Part shown: positions 9,881 through 19,185 of the stretch, one piece after another
Layout of the letters: the number at the start of each line of letters is the position of its first letter
How positions within the stretch are numbered: position 1 is the stretch's first letter
Source: an uncultured Desulfobacter sp.
Lineage (GTDB): Bacteria > Desulfobacterota > Desulfobacteria > Desulfobacterales > Desulfobacteraceae
DNA length: 64,000 bases
Reading direction: 5' to 3'
Assembly: GCF_963665355.1 (NCBI RefSeq)
Contig: NZ_OY762229.1
Coordinates: 5,306,001 to 5,370,000 of the forward strand
Translations under genes and position numbers: made by a program
The notes under the pieces: generated by a model
The model's database searches: none
Told to the model about the DNA's origin: nothing
Seen by the model: only the letters and a program-made list of their open reading frames with translations

Positions 9881-11089
9881 ATGATTTCATTTTTAATCAC
9901 AGCGGTCCTGGTCACAGGTTGTATGTACGGTTTTTTCGGATTTCGGATAATCATGCCTCTGCCCTTGGGAGCCCAGTGGAAAACCGGGATGTGGGTGATG
10001 CTGGCGCTTTGCTTTGCGGCGCTCATCCTGTCCATGATGGCCAGACACAGCCATCCCGTCCATTGGATCACCCCGCCTCTTTTCTGGGGTGCCTATACCT
10101 GCTTTGGCTTTATCACCCTCATAGTCCCGGTTATTCTGGTCAAGGACGTCTGCATCGGGGCCTATTCTCTTGGACGAAAGCTTGCTTCCCTATTTGGAAC
10201 CCCAAACAAGGATACCGGGAAATCAAAAGCAGGACTCAATCCGGCCCGAAGAAATTTTTTGACCAACGCCGGCAATGCCGCCCTGATAGGCACAACTCTT
10301 GTTTTAACGGGATATGGCATCATCCGGGCGATTAGGGAGCCGGACGTGGTCATGATGGACGTGCCCATAAAGGACCTTCCGAATCCGTTTAATGGGTTTA
10401 CCATTCTTCAGATCAGTGATCTGCACATCAGCATGACACTGAAAGCGCAATACGTGCAAAAAGTTGTGAAGCGGGCCAGCCGGGAACAGGCAGACATGAT
10501 CGTATTTACCGGAGACATGGCCGATGGCCGTGAAAAAGATATGGGCAAAGACGCAATGTCCCTGTCAGACCTTTATGCCCCGTTTGGGAAGTATTTCGTA
10601 ACAGGAAACCACGACTATTATTCGGGAGTCTTTCCATGGCTGGACAGGATTGAACGTTTAGGTTTTACCCCCCTGATCAATGAGCACCGTATCATTGAAA
10701 AGGAAAGCGCCCGGATTGTGCTGGCCGGGATCACCGACTACCGGGCGGACAGAATAATACCCCATCATGCTTCTGATCCCGCCAAGTCTCTTCACGGCGC
10801 GCCGTTGTCCGTTCCGAGAATCATGCTCGCCCACCAGCCCAAAAGCATATTCAGCGCAGAGCCTCTGGGCGTGGACCTGATGATCTGCGGCCATACCCAC
10901 GGCGGACAGTATGTTCCCTGGAACTTTCTGGTTCCCCTGGAGCAGCCCTATGTGCACGGGCTTCACCGGCACAATGCCACCACCCAGATCTATGTAAGTC
11001 GCGGAACCGGGTACTGGGGACCGCCGCTGAGGATCGGTGCCCCGCCGGAGATCACTGTCCTCCGGCTGGTCAACAGGAAGCCGGCATAA
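9881..11089 (+). CDS. Membrane-anchored metallophosphoesterase (YkuE-like)
   Basis: A 402-residue protein with about four hydrophobic segments in the first 110 residues, then a hydrophobic stretch at about 134-150. The calcineurin-type phosphoesterase domain runs from about residue 170 to the end. All metal-binding blocks are visible: ISDLHIS, FTGDMADG, GNHDYYSG, LAHQPKS and CGHTHGGQ. The substrate is unknown; related YkuE-type proteins have been linked to lipid or envelope phosphate chemistry. The catalytic domain sits after the membrane region, so it could face the periplasm. The terminal part is convergent with the CDF transporter gene, with only about 10 bp between stops. Confidence 0.88.
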   Translation: MISFLITAVLVTGCMYGFFGFRIIMPLPLGAQWKTGMWVMLALCFAALILSMMARHSHPVHWITPPLFWGAYTCFGFITLIVPVILVKDVCIGAYSLGRKLASLFGTPNKDTGKSKAGLNPARRNFLTNAGNAALIGTTLVLTGYGIIRAIREPDVVMMDVPIKDLPNPFNGFTILQISDLHISMTLKAQYVQKVVKRASREQADMIVFTGDMADGREKDMGKDAMSLSDLYAPFGKYFVTGNHDYYSGVFPWLDRIERLGFTPLINEHRIIEKESARIVLAGITDYRADRIIPHHASDPAKSLHGAPLSVPRIMLAHQPKSIFSAEPLGVDLMICGHTHGGQYVPWNFLVPLEQPYVHGLHRHNATTQIYVSRGTGYWGPPLRIGAPPEITVLRLVNRKPA

Positions 11090-11099
11090 AGGACGTGGA

Positions 11100-12011
11100 T
11101 CAGTGCAGATCTGACGGGTCAATATGCACCCGGACCTCTCTGACCTTATCCATGTTCACCCGTATGGCCTCCCTGAGAGATTCGCCGATGTCATGGGCCT
11201 TTTCCACAGTAATTTTGGGGTTCACCACCATGTCAAGATCAACCAAAAAAAAAGCACCGCTACGGCGCACCCGGATACCGTGAACGCCTCTCACCCCTTT
11301 CACGGTGAGCGCAAGCTTCTCCACTTCCCGGATTTTTTTCTCACCCGGGGATTCATCCATAATCTGCCCCACGGCATCCATGGCAATACCGTAACTCATT
11401 TTAAATATGAACAGGGCCACCACAATACCGGCCACGGGATCAAGAACAGGGTATTTTAGCCTGGCACCAATAATACCGATCAAAGCGGCAATGGAGGAAA
11501 AGGCATCTGACCTGTTATCCATGGCATTGGCAATGGTTGACGGGCTGTTGGTCTTCACCCCGGCCCTGTAAGTGAACTGATACATCAGTTCGTTGACGAC
11601 AATTGACAATATTGCCGCATATACGGCCAAATTTCCCGGAGCGTGGAGACATCCATGCCGGATTGTTGTTATGGCGGCCCTGATGATCTCAACACCGGCT
11701 GCGGCCAGCATGCCCCCCACAATGAGGGTGGAAATCACCTCTGCCCTGCCGTGGCCGTAAGGATGTTCTTTGTCTGCGGGTTTCTGGGCAATTTTCAGAC
11801 TGACATAAACAAATATGGATGCAAAAATATCCGAGGCGGAGTGCACGGCATCCGCAAGCATGGCCCCGGAGTTTGACACAATGCCTGCCCAGCCCTTTAT
11901 AACCGCCAATGCCAGATTTCCTGAAAATCCCACCAACGCCCAGTACCTGGCGGTCTGGAAATCTTTATCTAAATCTTTATCCATTGATGTTAATTTCTGG
12001 CTTTTCCCCAT
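11100..12011 (-). CDS. Cation diffusion facilitator family metal exporter
   Basis: A 303-residue inner-membrane protein with the six-TM CDF layout and a C-terminal cytoplasmic ferredoxin-like domain (from about residue 210). The two intramembrane metal-site motifs read HSASD in TM2 (LADAVHSASDIFAS) and DNRSD in TM5. The tetrad is therefore H-D / D-D rather than the D-D / H-D of FieF, and metal specificity (Zn, Fe, Mn, Co) cannot be assigned safely. Family members export divalent metals by proton antiport. The N-terminal MGKSQKLTSMDKD could be trimmed: an ATG nine codons downstream is an alternative start. Monocistronic on the minus strand. Confidence 0.9.
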   Translation of the reverse strand: MGKSQKLTSMDKDLDKDFQTARYWALVGFSGNLALAVIKGWAGIVSNSGAMLADAVHSASDIFASIFVYVSLKIAQKPADKEHPYGHGRAEVISTLIVGGMLAAAGVEIIRAAITTIRHGCLHAPGNLAVYAAILSIVVNELMYQFTYRAGVKTNSPSTIANAMDNRSDAFSSIAALIGIIGARLKYPVLDPVAGIVVALFIFKMSYGIAMDAVGQIMDESPGEKKIREVEKLALTVKGVRGVHGIRVRRSGAFFLVDLDMVVNPKITVEKAHDIGESLREAIRVNMDKVREVRVHIDPSDLH

Positions 12012-12128
12012 TAATTTCTGGCTCCTTAAAAATTTTGCGGTTTAAAGCCCCATCGTTGCCTTTCAGCGCACGGGAACAAGCTCAGTAGTCATTGAACAGA
12101 CAATCACTTTTGACAGGATATAAAAAAA

Positions 12129-13346
12129 TTATTCCTGGCGGTACGTACTGAGGAAATCACCCATATCCTGCATGGCCTTTGTCAGCACCTTTGGTTCCGG
12201 CAACATGACTATTCTGAAATGATCCGGTTCCGGCCAGTCGAATCCACTTCCCGCCACAAGCAGAAGATGCTTGCTTTCCAGTAAATCCATCACAAATTTC
12301 TTGTCATCTGTAATATTGAATTTCTTGGCATCAAGTTTCGGAAAAAGATAAAACGCGGCCGAATTTTTAACGTATGAAATGCCCTCAATTTGATCCAGCG
12401 CTTTGATTGTGGCTTCCCGTTGTTCATAAATTCTTCCTCCGGGGGCGATCAACGCCTTTGTGCTCTCCTCATCCTCCAGTGCCGCCGGAATCACAAGCTG
12501 TGTTAATGCATTGCCGCACAAACGCATGGCAGCCAGTTTCGTAATAGACGCAATCAAACTGCCGATCTGCTGGCGCGGCCCGCTGATTGCCAGCCAGCCG
12601 CAGCGAAACCCGCATACGATGTGGGACTTGGATAACCCGTTGAAGGTCAGGACCGGCATATCAGGCGCCAGTGCCGCCGTAGAAACATGTTCGAGTCCAT
12701 CCATCACCAGTCGGTCGTAAATTTCGTCCGAACAGATAAGCAACTTGTGTTCCCGTGCAATTTGTATGATCTGCGCCATCACCTCTTGGGAATACAACGC
12801 CCCAGTAGGATTATTGGGGTTGATAATCACTATGGCGCGTGTTCTCTGTGTGATCTTTTTGCGGATATCGGCCACATCAGGATACCATTCACAAGCCTCG
12901 TCACAACGATAAAGCACTGGGGTCGCGCCTACAATATAGGCCATATTCGTCCAAAGTGAATAACTTGGAGATGGAATAAGAATCTCGTCACCGGGATTTA
13001 GAAACGTGGTCATTGCCATATTTACAACTTCACTGACACCGTTTCCAATAAATATATCATCCATGGTAAGGTTCAAAAGCCCTTTACCAACGTGATAGTC
13101 ACATATGGCGGTTCTGGCATCCGGCATACCTTTCAGGTCACAATATCCAACGGCCTTATCCACATTGTTTATTAATGCCGTGCGCACGCTGTCAGGCATT
13201 GTAAACCCGAATGTGGCTGGATTCCCCGTATTCAGTCTTAACACATCAATGCCGGCAGAAACCATTTCCATGGCTTTTTCAAAAATAGGACCGCGTATGT
13301 CTGAATGGACATTTTTCATTCTGTCTGAAGATAGTATGGAATTCAT
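12129..13346 (-). CDS. PLP-dependent aminotransferase, AlaA/AspC-type class I
   Basis: A 405-residue fold-type I aminotransferase. Seen: IINPNNPTGALYS (about 177-189), CSDEIYDRL with the PLP-ring aspartate (about 207-215), and FNGLSKSHIVCGFRCGW, which contains the Schiff-base lysine near residue 240. Overall similarity is to the alanine-forming AlaA group, but class I specificities overlap and the amino donor is uncertain. Upstream lies the ftsK-like gene on the same strand, its stop 25 nt from this start region, so the two could share a transcript. Confidence 0.88.
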   Translation of the reverse strand: MNSILSSDRMKNVHSDIRGPIFEKAMEMVSAGIDVLRLNTGNPATFGFTMPDSVRTALINNVDKAVGYCDLKGMPDARTAICDYHVGKGLLNLTMDDIFIGNGVSEVVNMAMTTFLNPGDEILIPSPSYSLWTNMAYIVGATPVLYRCDEACEWYPDVADIRKKITQRTRAIVIINPNNPTGALYSQEVMAQIIQIAREHKLLICSDEIYDRLVMDGLEHVSTAALAPDMPVLTFNGLSKSHIVCGFRCGWLAISGPRQQIGSLIASITKLAAMRLCGNALTQLVIPAALEDEESTKALIAPGGRIYEQREATIKALDQIEGISYVKNSAAFYLFPKLDAKKFNITDDKKFVMDLLESKHLLLVAGSGFDWPEPDHFRIVMLPEPKVLTKAMQDMGDFLSTYRQE

Positions 13347-13370
13347 TGTTAAATGCCTCTTTATATTTTG

Positions 13371-15581
13371 TTACATACGATGGCCCAGGCCGATCACCTG
13401 GCGGGGCCGGACACCATCCGAAGGGGCGACGACACCCTGTTTTTCCATAAGGTCAATAATTCTTGCGGCCCGGTTGTAACCGATCCTCAGCGCCCGTTGC
13501 ACCCCGGATATGGAGGCCTGGCGGGTGGACATGACAAAGTCCAGGGCCTGCTGGTACTTTTCATCATATTCATCATCGTCATAGGCCACGGCCTGCATAT
13601 CGTCTTCCTGTTCCGTGGTGACATCGGCAATATATTCAGGTTTTCCCTGGGCTTTGACAAATTCGGTGATGGCACTGAGCTCCCGCTCGGACAGATAGGT
13701 GCCGTGGACCCGCTTAAGCCGGGCCGTACCCGGGGGAACAAAAAGCATATCGCCCCGGCCCAGAAGAGTTTCCGCACCATTGGCGTCAATGATGGTGCGG
13801 GAATCAGTCTTGGAAGAGACCTGGAATGAAATCCGGGTGGGAAAATTGGCCTTGATAATGCCGGTGAGCACATCCACGGAAGGCCTCTGGGTGGCCAGAA
13901 TCAGATGGATGCCCGCAGCCCGGGCCATCTGGGCGATACGGGTCAAAGAAAATTCAATATCCTTGCCCGCGGTCATCATCAGATCGGCCAGCTCGTCAAT
14001 GATCACAACAATATAAGGGAAGGGATTATGGTCTTCCTCCATGTCCGACAGATCTGTGTTTCGAACTTTTTTGTTATACTGCTCTATGTTTCGCACATGC
14101 ATTCCGGCCAGTTTCTCATACCGCTGCTCCATTTCCCGGACCACCCACTGCAGTGCAATATTGGCTTTCTGCATGTCTGTGATTACAGGTGTAATCAGGT
14201 GCGGGATGTTGTTAAACAATGAAAGTTCAATGCGTTTGGGATCAATCATAATAAACTTGACCCGGTCCGGCGTTGATTTATACAAAATACTGCAGATCAT
14301 GGCGTTGAGAGCCACGCTTTTGCCGGTTCCCGTGGCCCCGGCAATGAGCAGATGGGGCATTCTTTCAAGTCCCACCACCACGGGTTTTCCCATGATATCC
14401 TTGCCCAGGCAGATGGGCACGGGAGACTTGATTTCAGCAAAGGCGGAACTACCCGCAATATCCCTGAACGGCACAACCCCCATGCTGGGATTGGGTATCT
14501 CAATGCCGATAACATCCTTGCCCGGAATGGGGGCCACCAGACGGATACTTAAGGCACTTAAGGCCAGGGCCAGGTCATCGGCCAGCCCCACGATCTTGCT
14601 GATCTTGATCCCCGGGGCGGGCTTGTACTCAAAGGTGGTAATCACAGGACCCGGAAGAACCTCCATGATTTCGCCCTTGATGCCGAAATATCCCAGTTTC
14701 TGCTCCAGCAGTTCAGCATCCCGCCTGATAGCCTCGTGGTCCACCACGGTTTCCCGCCCCCCCTCTTCAAGGAAATCCAGGGAAGGCAGGCGGAACTTCT
14801 CATCGCCACTGTCCCGGACATTGGCCCCGGGCAAACGCCGGTCTTCGGGGGTGGCTGAAACTGGTTTCACCGGGGTTATAATCGTCACCCTGGGCGCCTG
14901 TGTTTCCAACGGTTTTGACTGGGCATCCCTGGTCTTTTTCAGGGTGTCAAGGACCTGTGTGACCAAAGGCCCGGGGCAGTCCTTGGCCTGCACTTTTTTT
15001 TCATCGGATTCATTCTGATCATGGTCCAGCCGGGGGATATCACTTAAATCGGCAAGGGGCAAAGAGGGGTCTTCGGATTCCATTTCAAGGGCCAGGCCCA
15101 GGATTTCATCATCTTCACATTCGCAGTCAGGCAGCCTTTCTTCATCGAATTTTAAGGATGTTGACTCATCTATAAAAGTCTCTTCAACAGAAGGCTCTTC
15201 AACACGGTTGATGGTGGAGGATTGGGTATTTCGTTCCTCATGGGCGGCAACTAGTTCATCATACCTGTTTTGAAGCTTGACATACATGTCTGCCAGGTTC
15301 AGATTGGCCAGCAGCAGCTTGACATATGGGTTGGCCTTATTCGGCCCGCCAATGATTTTGTCTGCTTTCTCCATTTCACCGGTCATCACCATTGCAATGC
15401 GCTGGGCATCACGCGACCCGGTCTCCCCACTGATCTGAAATTTATACTCTCCGCATTCGGTTTTCAGACACAAAAGATTATTATCTAAGCTGTAATTCTT
15501 ATTTTCCACGCTGAATAGTACTTTCCTAAAAACACGAGTTTTTCGTTCAGGCACGACGGATTGGCACCGACCGGTCCGCAA
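13371..15581 (-). CDS. FtsK/SpoIIIE-type DNA translocase without membrane domain, ZapA-like N-terminus
   Basis: The C-terminal ~480 residues are a complete FtsK motor. There is an alpha-domain EVLPGPVITTFEYKPA, Walker A GATGTGKS, Walker B VVIIDELADLMM, the ATQRPSVDV motif, and a winged-helix gamma domain of about 65 residues (QASISGVQRALRIGYNRAA) that reads KOPS-type sites. FtsK normally starts with four transmembrane helices; here no hydrophobic segments exist. Instead the N-terminus (YKFQISGETGSRDAQ and NLNLADMYVKLQ, about residues 45-110) resembles ZapA, a FtsZ-ring protein. A low-complexity acidic linker follows. The first 24 codons look non-coding. A GTG at 15509 with AGGAAAG 11 nt upstream gives a 712-residue protein and is a better start. 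Function (chromosome translocation at the septum) is inferred. Confidence 0.87.
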   Translation of the reverse strand: MRTGRCQSVVPERKTRVFRKVLFSVENKNYSLDNNLLCLKTECGEYKFQISGETGSRDAQRIAMVMTGEMEKADKIIGGPNKANPYVKLLLANLNLADMYVKLQNRYDELVAAHEERNTQSSTINRVEEPSVEETFIDESTSLKFDEERLPDCECEDDEILGLALEMESEDPSLPLADLSDIPRLDHDQNESDEKKVQAKDCPGPLVTQVLDTLKKTRDAQSKPLETQAPRVTIITPVKPVSATPEDRRLPGANVRDSGDEKFRLPSLDFLEEGGRETVVDHEAIRRDAELLEQKLGYFGIKGEIMEVLPGPVITTFEYKPAPGIKISKIVGLADDLALALSALSIRLVAPIPGKDVIGIEIPNPSMGVVPFRDIAGSSAFAEIKSPVPICLGKDIMGKPVVVGLERMPHLLIAGATGTGKSVALNAMICSILYKSTPDRVKFIMIDPKRIELSLFNNIPHLITPVITDMQKANIALQWVVREMEQRYEKLAGMHVRNIEQYNKKVRNTDLSDMEEDHNPFPYIVVIIDELADLMMTAGKDIEFSLTRIAQMARAAGIHLILATQRPSVDVLTGIIKANFPTRISFQVSSKTDSRTIIDANGAETLLGRGDMLFVPPGTARLKRVHGTYLSERELSAITEFVKAQGKPEYIADVTTEQEDDMQAVAYDDDEYDEKYQQALDFVMSTRQASISGVQRALRIGYNRAARIIDLMEKQGVVAPSDGVRPRQVIGLGHRM

Positions 15582-15788
15582 TGGAAATTCAACCCGTTGC
15601 CATTAATTTTTATTAAAACAGACCATATAGGACCGCTGAGGTTATATCACAACCCAGGCCGGGATTCCAGACAGTTCAAAAAACCAGCCACGGTACATGG
15701 TGATAATATGTTTTGAAAGCCACTGGACAATATGCCTGTTTTGTCGCAAACTTTGCACTTTGGTAAAAAAAATACAAAGGAGCTTTAC

Positions 15789-15992
15789 ATGGAATGTAAA
15801 AAAGAAAAAAACCTAAACCAGTGCAACTGCAGCTACGAGCCCTGCTCCAGAAAAGGTGTCTGCTGCGAGTGTATTGCCTACCATTTAAAAATGAGGCAGC
15901 TTCCCGGATGCTGTTTTCCCGATGACAGGGAAAAAACCTGGGACAGATCCTTTGAGCATTTTGCCAAACTGGTTGACAAAGGCCTGGTCTGA
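15789..15992 (+). CDS. Small cysteine-rich DUF6485-like protein
   Basis: A 67-residue protein with seven cysteines in the first half ([18 protein letters not shown]) and a [14 protein letters not shown]-like tail; it matches my recollection of DUF6485 proteins, which are common in anaerobes and of unknown function. The ATG at 15789 is preceded by AAGGAG at 7-8 nt spacing; an ATG 57 nt further upstream is in frame but has no ribosome-binding site. The cysteine pattern suggests metal or cluster binding. Confidence 0.75.
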   Translation: MECKKEKNLNQCNCSYEPCSRKGVCCECIAYHLKMRQLPGCCFPDDREKTWDRSFEHFAKLVDKGLV

Positions 15993-16057
15993 TCCCCCCT
16001 CCCCCCCAGCCCGACATGACAATTTAAACGAAGGCCTTGAACCCGGTCAAGCGCTTA

Positions 16058-17725
16058 TCAATCCGGCTGCTTATCCAGCAATTCCCGGATGGTGGCTGAA
16101 AGGTTTGACAAATTGGCAGGCTTTGGTATGTATTTTTTTATGCCTGCCCTCAATGCATCGGCCTTTGAAAAATGTTCGTTGTAACCGGAACACATGATAA
16201 TGGGAATGTCTGCTCTTATTTTCAGTGCGGCCAGGGCAAACTTATCTCCTGCCATCCTGGGCATGGTCATGTCTGTGATGATGAGATCAAATTGATCAGG
16301 TGCTGTTTGAAACATTTGCAGTGCAGACGCCCCATTATCATAGATTGATACACGGTATCCCTTGGCGGTTAAAAAGGCTTCCAACGCTTCTAAAATTGAT
16401 GTTTCATCGTCTACTATCATCAGCCGTCCGGAAGCGGGCGTCTCTTTTTTCTGTTCCATGGCCTGCAGTGGTTCCGGCCCGGACGTCTCGTCGATAATCA
16501 CCGGCAGATAGATATGAAACGTTGTCCCGAGGCCCAGGGTTGTCTCAAATTCGATGTAACCGTTATGTTTTTTTACGATTCCGGCAACCACGGCCAACCC
16601 AAGACCGGTTCCCCGGCCCACTTTTTTGGTTGTAAAATAGGGATCAAATATTTTGTCTTTGATTCTATCGTCAATCCCCTGGCCGGTATCACTTACTGAA
16701 AGCCGAAGATACCCGTTTTCAGCGTCGTGTGCGCCCGGAACGCCATTACGTTCAGAAACTGTTTTTTCCTCCAGCGCAACGGTCAAAGTTCCCCCTTTGT
16801 CCCCCATGGCATGATACGCATTGGTGCAAAGATTCATGATCACCTGATGAAGCTGGGTCGGGTCTGCCAGAACCTTTGCTCTGGAAGTTAAATTCTGTTT
16901 TATTTCAATGGTTGAAGGAATGCTGGAACGAAGCAGATTCAAGGCTTCTTTCAAAATCAAATCCAGTTTGATGGGATGTCTGTTGATTTTACTCTGCCTG
17001 CTGAATGACAAAATCTGCTGGATTAATGAAGAGGCTCTCTGGGCGCTTTCAAAAATTTTGCGGTTATATTCTTCAACTTTCCGGGGATCGTTTTTATAGG
17101 TTTCCAGCAGTTGGGAATACCCGAACATGCCCGAAAGGATATTGTTGAAGTCATGGGCGATCCCCCCGGAAAGAGTCCCGATGGCTTCCATTTTATGGGC
17201 CTGGCGAAGCCGGTCTTTAAGCTTTAACCGTTCCTGCTCCGCCTGTTTTTTTTCAGTTATGTCAATGGTCAGAAAATAAAACCCGCTGACATTCCCGTTT
17301 GTGTCCATTTCAGGGACATAATTTACTTCATACAGCCTGTTTCCATCATTTGCCGCATTGAATAAGATTAACTCTATGGTGCCGGACCGTCCGGAAAGGG
17401 CGTCTTGGACATAGGATTCGATTTTATCGTAATTGTGTGGTCCCATGACACTTTTCATCTGCCGGCCGATGATTTGATCCCGATTCTTCCCATACGCCTT
17501 TTCAACCGCCCGGTTGACCAGCACATATCTAAGATCCGCATCCACATAAGAAATCAGGGCCGGCAGGTTGTCGATCAACAACTGTAGATTTTCTTCTCTC
17601 TCCCTTGCCCTTTCAAGCTGTTTTTTCAACAGGGGATAGTAACTTTTCCGTGTGGACTCAAGACTTAATTCCAGAAATTTCCTTCTGGCTGCCACATGGG
17701 GTTTTGTTTGCTCAGGGGTCTCCAT
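16058..17725 (-). CDS. PAS-domain hybrid histidine kinase with receiver domain
   Basis: A 555-residue signalling protein with no obvious membrane segment, so probably cytosolic. Order: N-terminal coiled coil (about 1-45), PAS domain (about 46-165, NLPALISYVDADLRY onward), and a HisKA H-box with LSGGIAHDFNNILSG, H near residue 195. The HATPase domain follows, with N-box NLCTNAYHAMG, DTGQGID and GRGTGLGLAVV. The receiver domain (about 435-550) has MIVDDE, phospho-acceptor D in IITDMTMP and the lysine in YIPKPA. The C-terminal receiver implies an internal phosphorelay to an unseen partner. It stands alone; neither stimulus nor target is visible. Confidence 0.92.
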   Translation of the reverse strand: METPEQTKPHVAARRKFLELSLESTRKSYYPLLKKQLERAREREENLQLLIDNLPALISYVDADLRYVLVNRAVEKAYGKNRDQIIGRQMKSVMGPHNYDKIESYVQDALSGRSGTIELILFNAANDGNRLYEVNYVPEMDTNGNVSGFYFLTIDITEKKQAEQERLKLKDRLRQAHKMEAIGTLSGGIAHDFNNILSGMFGYSQLLETYKNDPRKVEEYNRKIFESAQRASSLIQQILSFSRQSKINRHPIKLDLILKEALNLLRSSIPSTIEIKQNLTSRAKVLADPTQLHQVIMNLCTNAYHAMGDKGGTLTVALEEKTVSERNGVPGAHDAENGYLRLSVSDTGQGIDDRIKDKIFDPYFTTKKVGRGTGLGLAVVAGIVKKHNGYIEFETTLGLGTTFHIYLPVIIDETSGPEPLQAMEQKKETPASGRLMIVDDETSILEALEAFLTAKGYRVSIYDNGASALQMFQTAPDQFDLIITDMTMPRMAGDKFALAALKIRADIPIIMCSGYNEHFSKADALRAGIKKYIPKPANLSNLSATIRELLDKQPD

Positions 17726-17745
17726 TACTGAAAATAGCCTCTTTC

Positions 17746-17853
17746 ATACGAAAGTTCCAATGAGTTGTTCATGTATTTTTCCATGCACTTTCATGGGTTG
17801 TTCCGGGCTGAACCCGGGTGTTGACAGACCAGGCCGGCCCATAGCCGTTAGTC
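17746..17853 (-). repeat. Dispersed structured repeat, copy A
   Basis: A ~108-bp sequence that begins at the stop codon of the Fe-ADH gene (GACTAACGGC on the minus strand) and recurs at 47269-47364 inside a transposase pseudogene. Three short stems can be drawn in both copies: CGGC/GCCG around ATG, CCTGG/CCGGG, and GAAAGT/ACTTTC at the far end. Differences within stems keep pairing through G-U wobbles. No protein is expected here. Confidence 0.65.
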
Positions 17854-19017
17854 GTAAATCTGTGCATATAGTTGTTCAATATCCTGAATGCCGGCATCTT
17901 TGGGATTGGTTGCCAGGCAGGGGTCGTTAAATGCAAATTCGGATAATTGGGGAATATCTGAAGATTTAACGCCCAGATCAATCAGTCTTTGATGAATACC
18001 CAGCTTTTTTCTGAACCCGGCAATATGATTTGAAATGGCACGCCCTTTTTGTTGGGGGGAGATCCCGGCCAAATCCAGCCCCAGGGCCTCGGCCAGCCGG
18101 TCGTATTTGTGTTCACATGCCGAATAGTTAAACTCAACAACTTTTTCCAGAAGAATCGCATTACATTCGCCATGGGCCAACCCGAACATGCCGCCCAGGC
18201 TGTGGGCCATGGCATGCACAAGGCCTAGGCTGGCATTGGAAAAGGCAAGCCCGGCCATGAGGCTTGCGGTCATCATTTTATCCCGGAAAGCTATATTATC
18301 CGGCTCATTATACGTTTTGAGCAAATATTGTGAAATAATTTCAACGCAGGCAATGGCCGCAATGTCCGTTAAAGGAGACGATGCCGTTGAAACAAAGGCT
18401 TCACATGCATGACACATGGCGTCCATGCCGGTGGCCGCCGTAAGCTCCGACGGCATGGTTGTCGTCGTCACAGGGTCAATCAAGGCAATATCCGGAATCA
18501 CCATCTTGCTGATCACTGCGATCTTAACCTTTCTGGGAGTGTCCTGGATGATGGCAAACTGGGAAACATCGGCAGAGGACCCGGCTGTTGTGGGAATAAA
18601 AATTAACGGCGGCCCCGGGCTTGGGACCATGTCAACACCTTCGTAATCCAGAATATGGCCGGGGTTGCCCATCATCACCCCGATGCCTTTGGCGCAGTCC
18701 ATGGGACTTCCCCCGCCAACGGCAATGATCAGATCGCATCCTCTGTTTTTGCACAGTTCAAACCCATTCATAACCTCATGGTCTTTGGGATTTTGTGTGA
18801 TCTGATCAAAGATCGCGTATGAAATGCGGGAGTCCTTAAGACTTTTCTCCACCTGGGATGTCCATCCGGCATTCCGTACGCCCGGGTCGGTAACAATAAG
18901 CACCCTTGACGCGCCAAAATTGCTTGCATGGCGTCCGGACAGATGGATCGCCCCCTGTCCGTATACGATTTCCGGCGCCAGAAATTTTCTCAGATTCAAC
19001 AGAGGCGTGTTATTCAT
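17848..19017 (-). CDS. Iron-containing alcohol dehydrogenase (group III)
   Basis: A 389-residue Fe-dependent alcohol dehydrogenase of the FucO/DhaT/AdhB-like branch. It differs from the YqhD-type gene at 8.5-9.7 kb. Seen: VGGGSPMDCAKGIGV (about 95-110) for NAD(P) binding; metal ligands in GMDAMCHACEAF and in the LVHAMAHSLGG / FGLAHGECNA block. It may oxidise a primary alcohol such as ethanol or a propanediol; the substrate is not readable. The last codons and the stop lie inside the dispersed repeat copy A, so the C-terminal QIYD may have been set by that repeat. Promoter not identified. Confidence 0.9.
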   Translation of the reverse strand: MNNTPLLNLRKFLAPEIVYGQGAIHLSGRHASNFGASRVLIVTDPGVRNAGWTSQVEKSLKDSRISYAIFDQITQNPKDHEVMNGFELCKNRGCDLIIAVGGGSPMDCAKGIGVMMGNPGHILDYEGVDMVPSPGPPLIFIPTTAGSSADVSQFAIIQDTPRKVKIAVISKMVIPDIALIDPVTTTTMPSELTAATGMDAMCHACEAFVSTASSPLTDIAAIACVEIISQYLLKTYNEPDNIAFRDKMMTASLMAGLAFSNASLGLVHAMAHSLGGMFGLAHGECNAILLEKVVEFNYSACEHKYDRLAEALGLDLAGISPQQKGRAISNHIAGFRKKLGIHQRLIDLGVKSSDIPQLSEFAFNDPCLATNPKDAGIQDIEQLYAQIYD

Positions 19018-19185
19018 AAATGCTCTCTTAATTTATGGACGAATCAGAATTAGTCGTTTGATACTTATGATAAAAAATTATCGTCAACTTTTCTTTATTT
19101 GGCAATACTTTTATTTTTTAGCTATTTTATCTCAATCATACCCGACAGGTGTTATCTGTTCTTTTGATGGTATCCCACTGAATTC

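Noticed and set aside
17652-17930. 92-codon plus-strand frame spanning the kinase start and repeat copy A.
   Set aside because: Crosses the antisense of two real genes and the dispersed repeat; no ribosome-binding site or family match.
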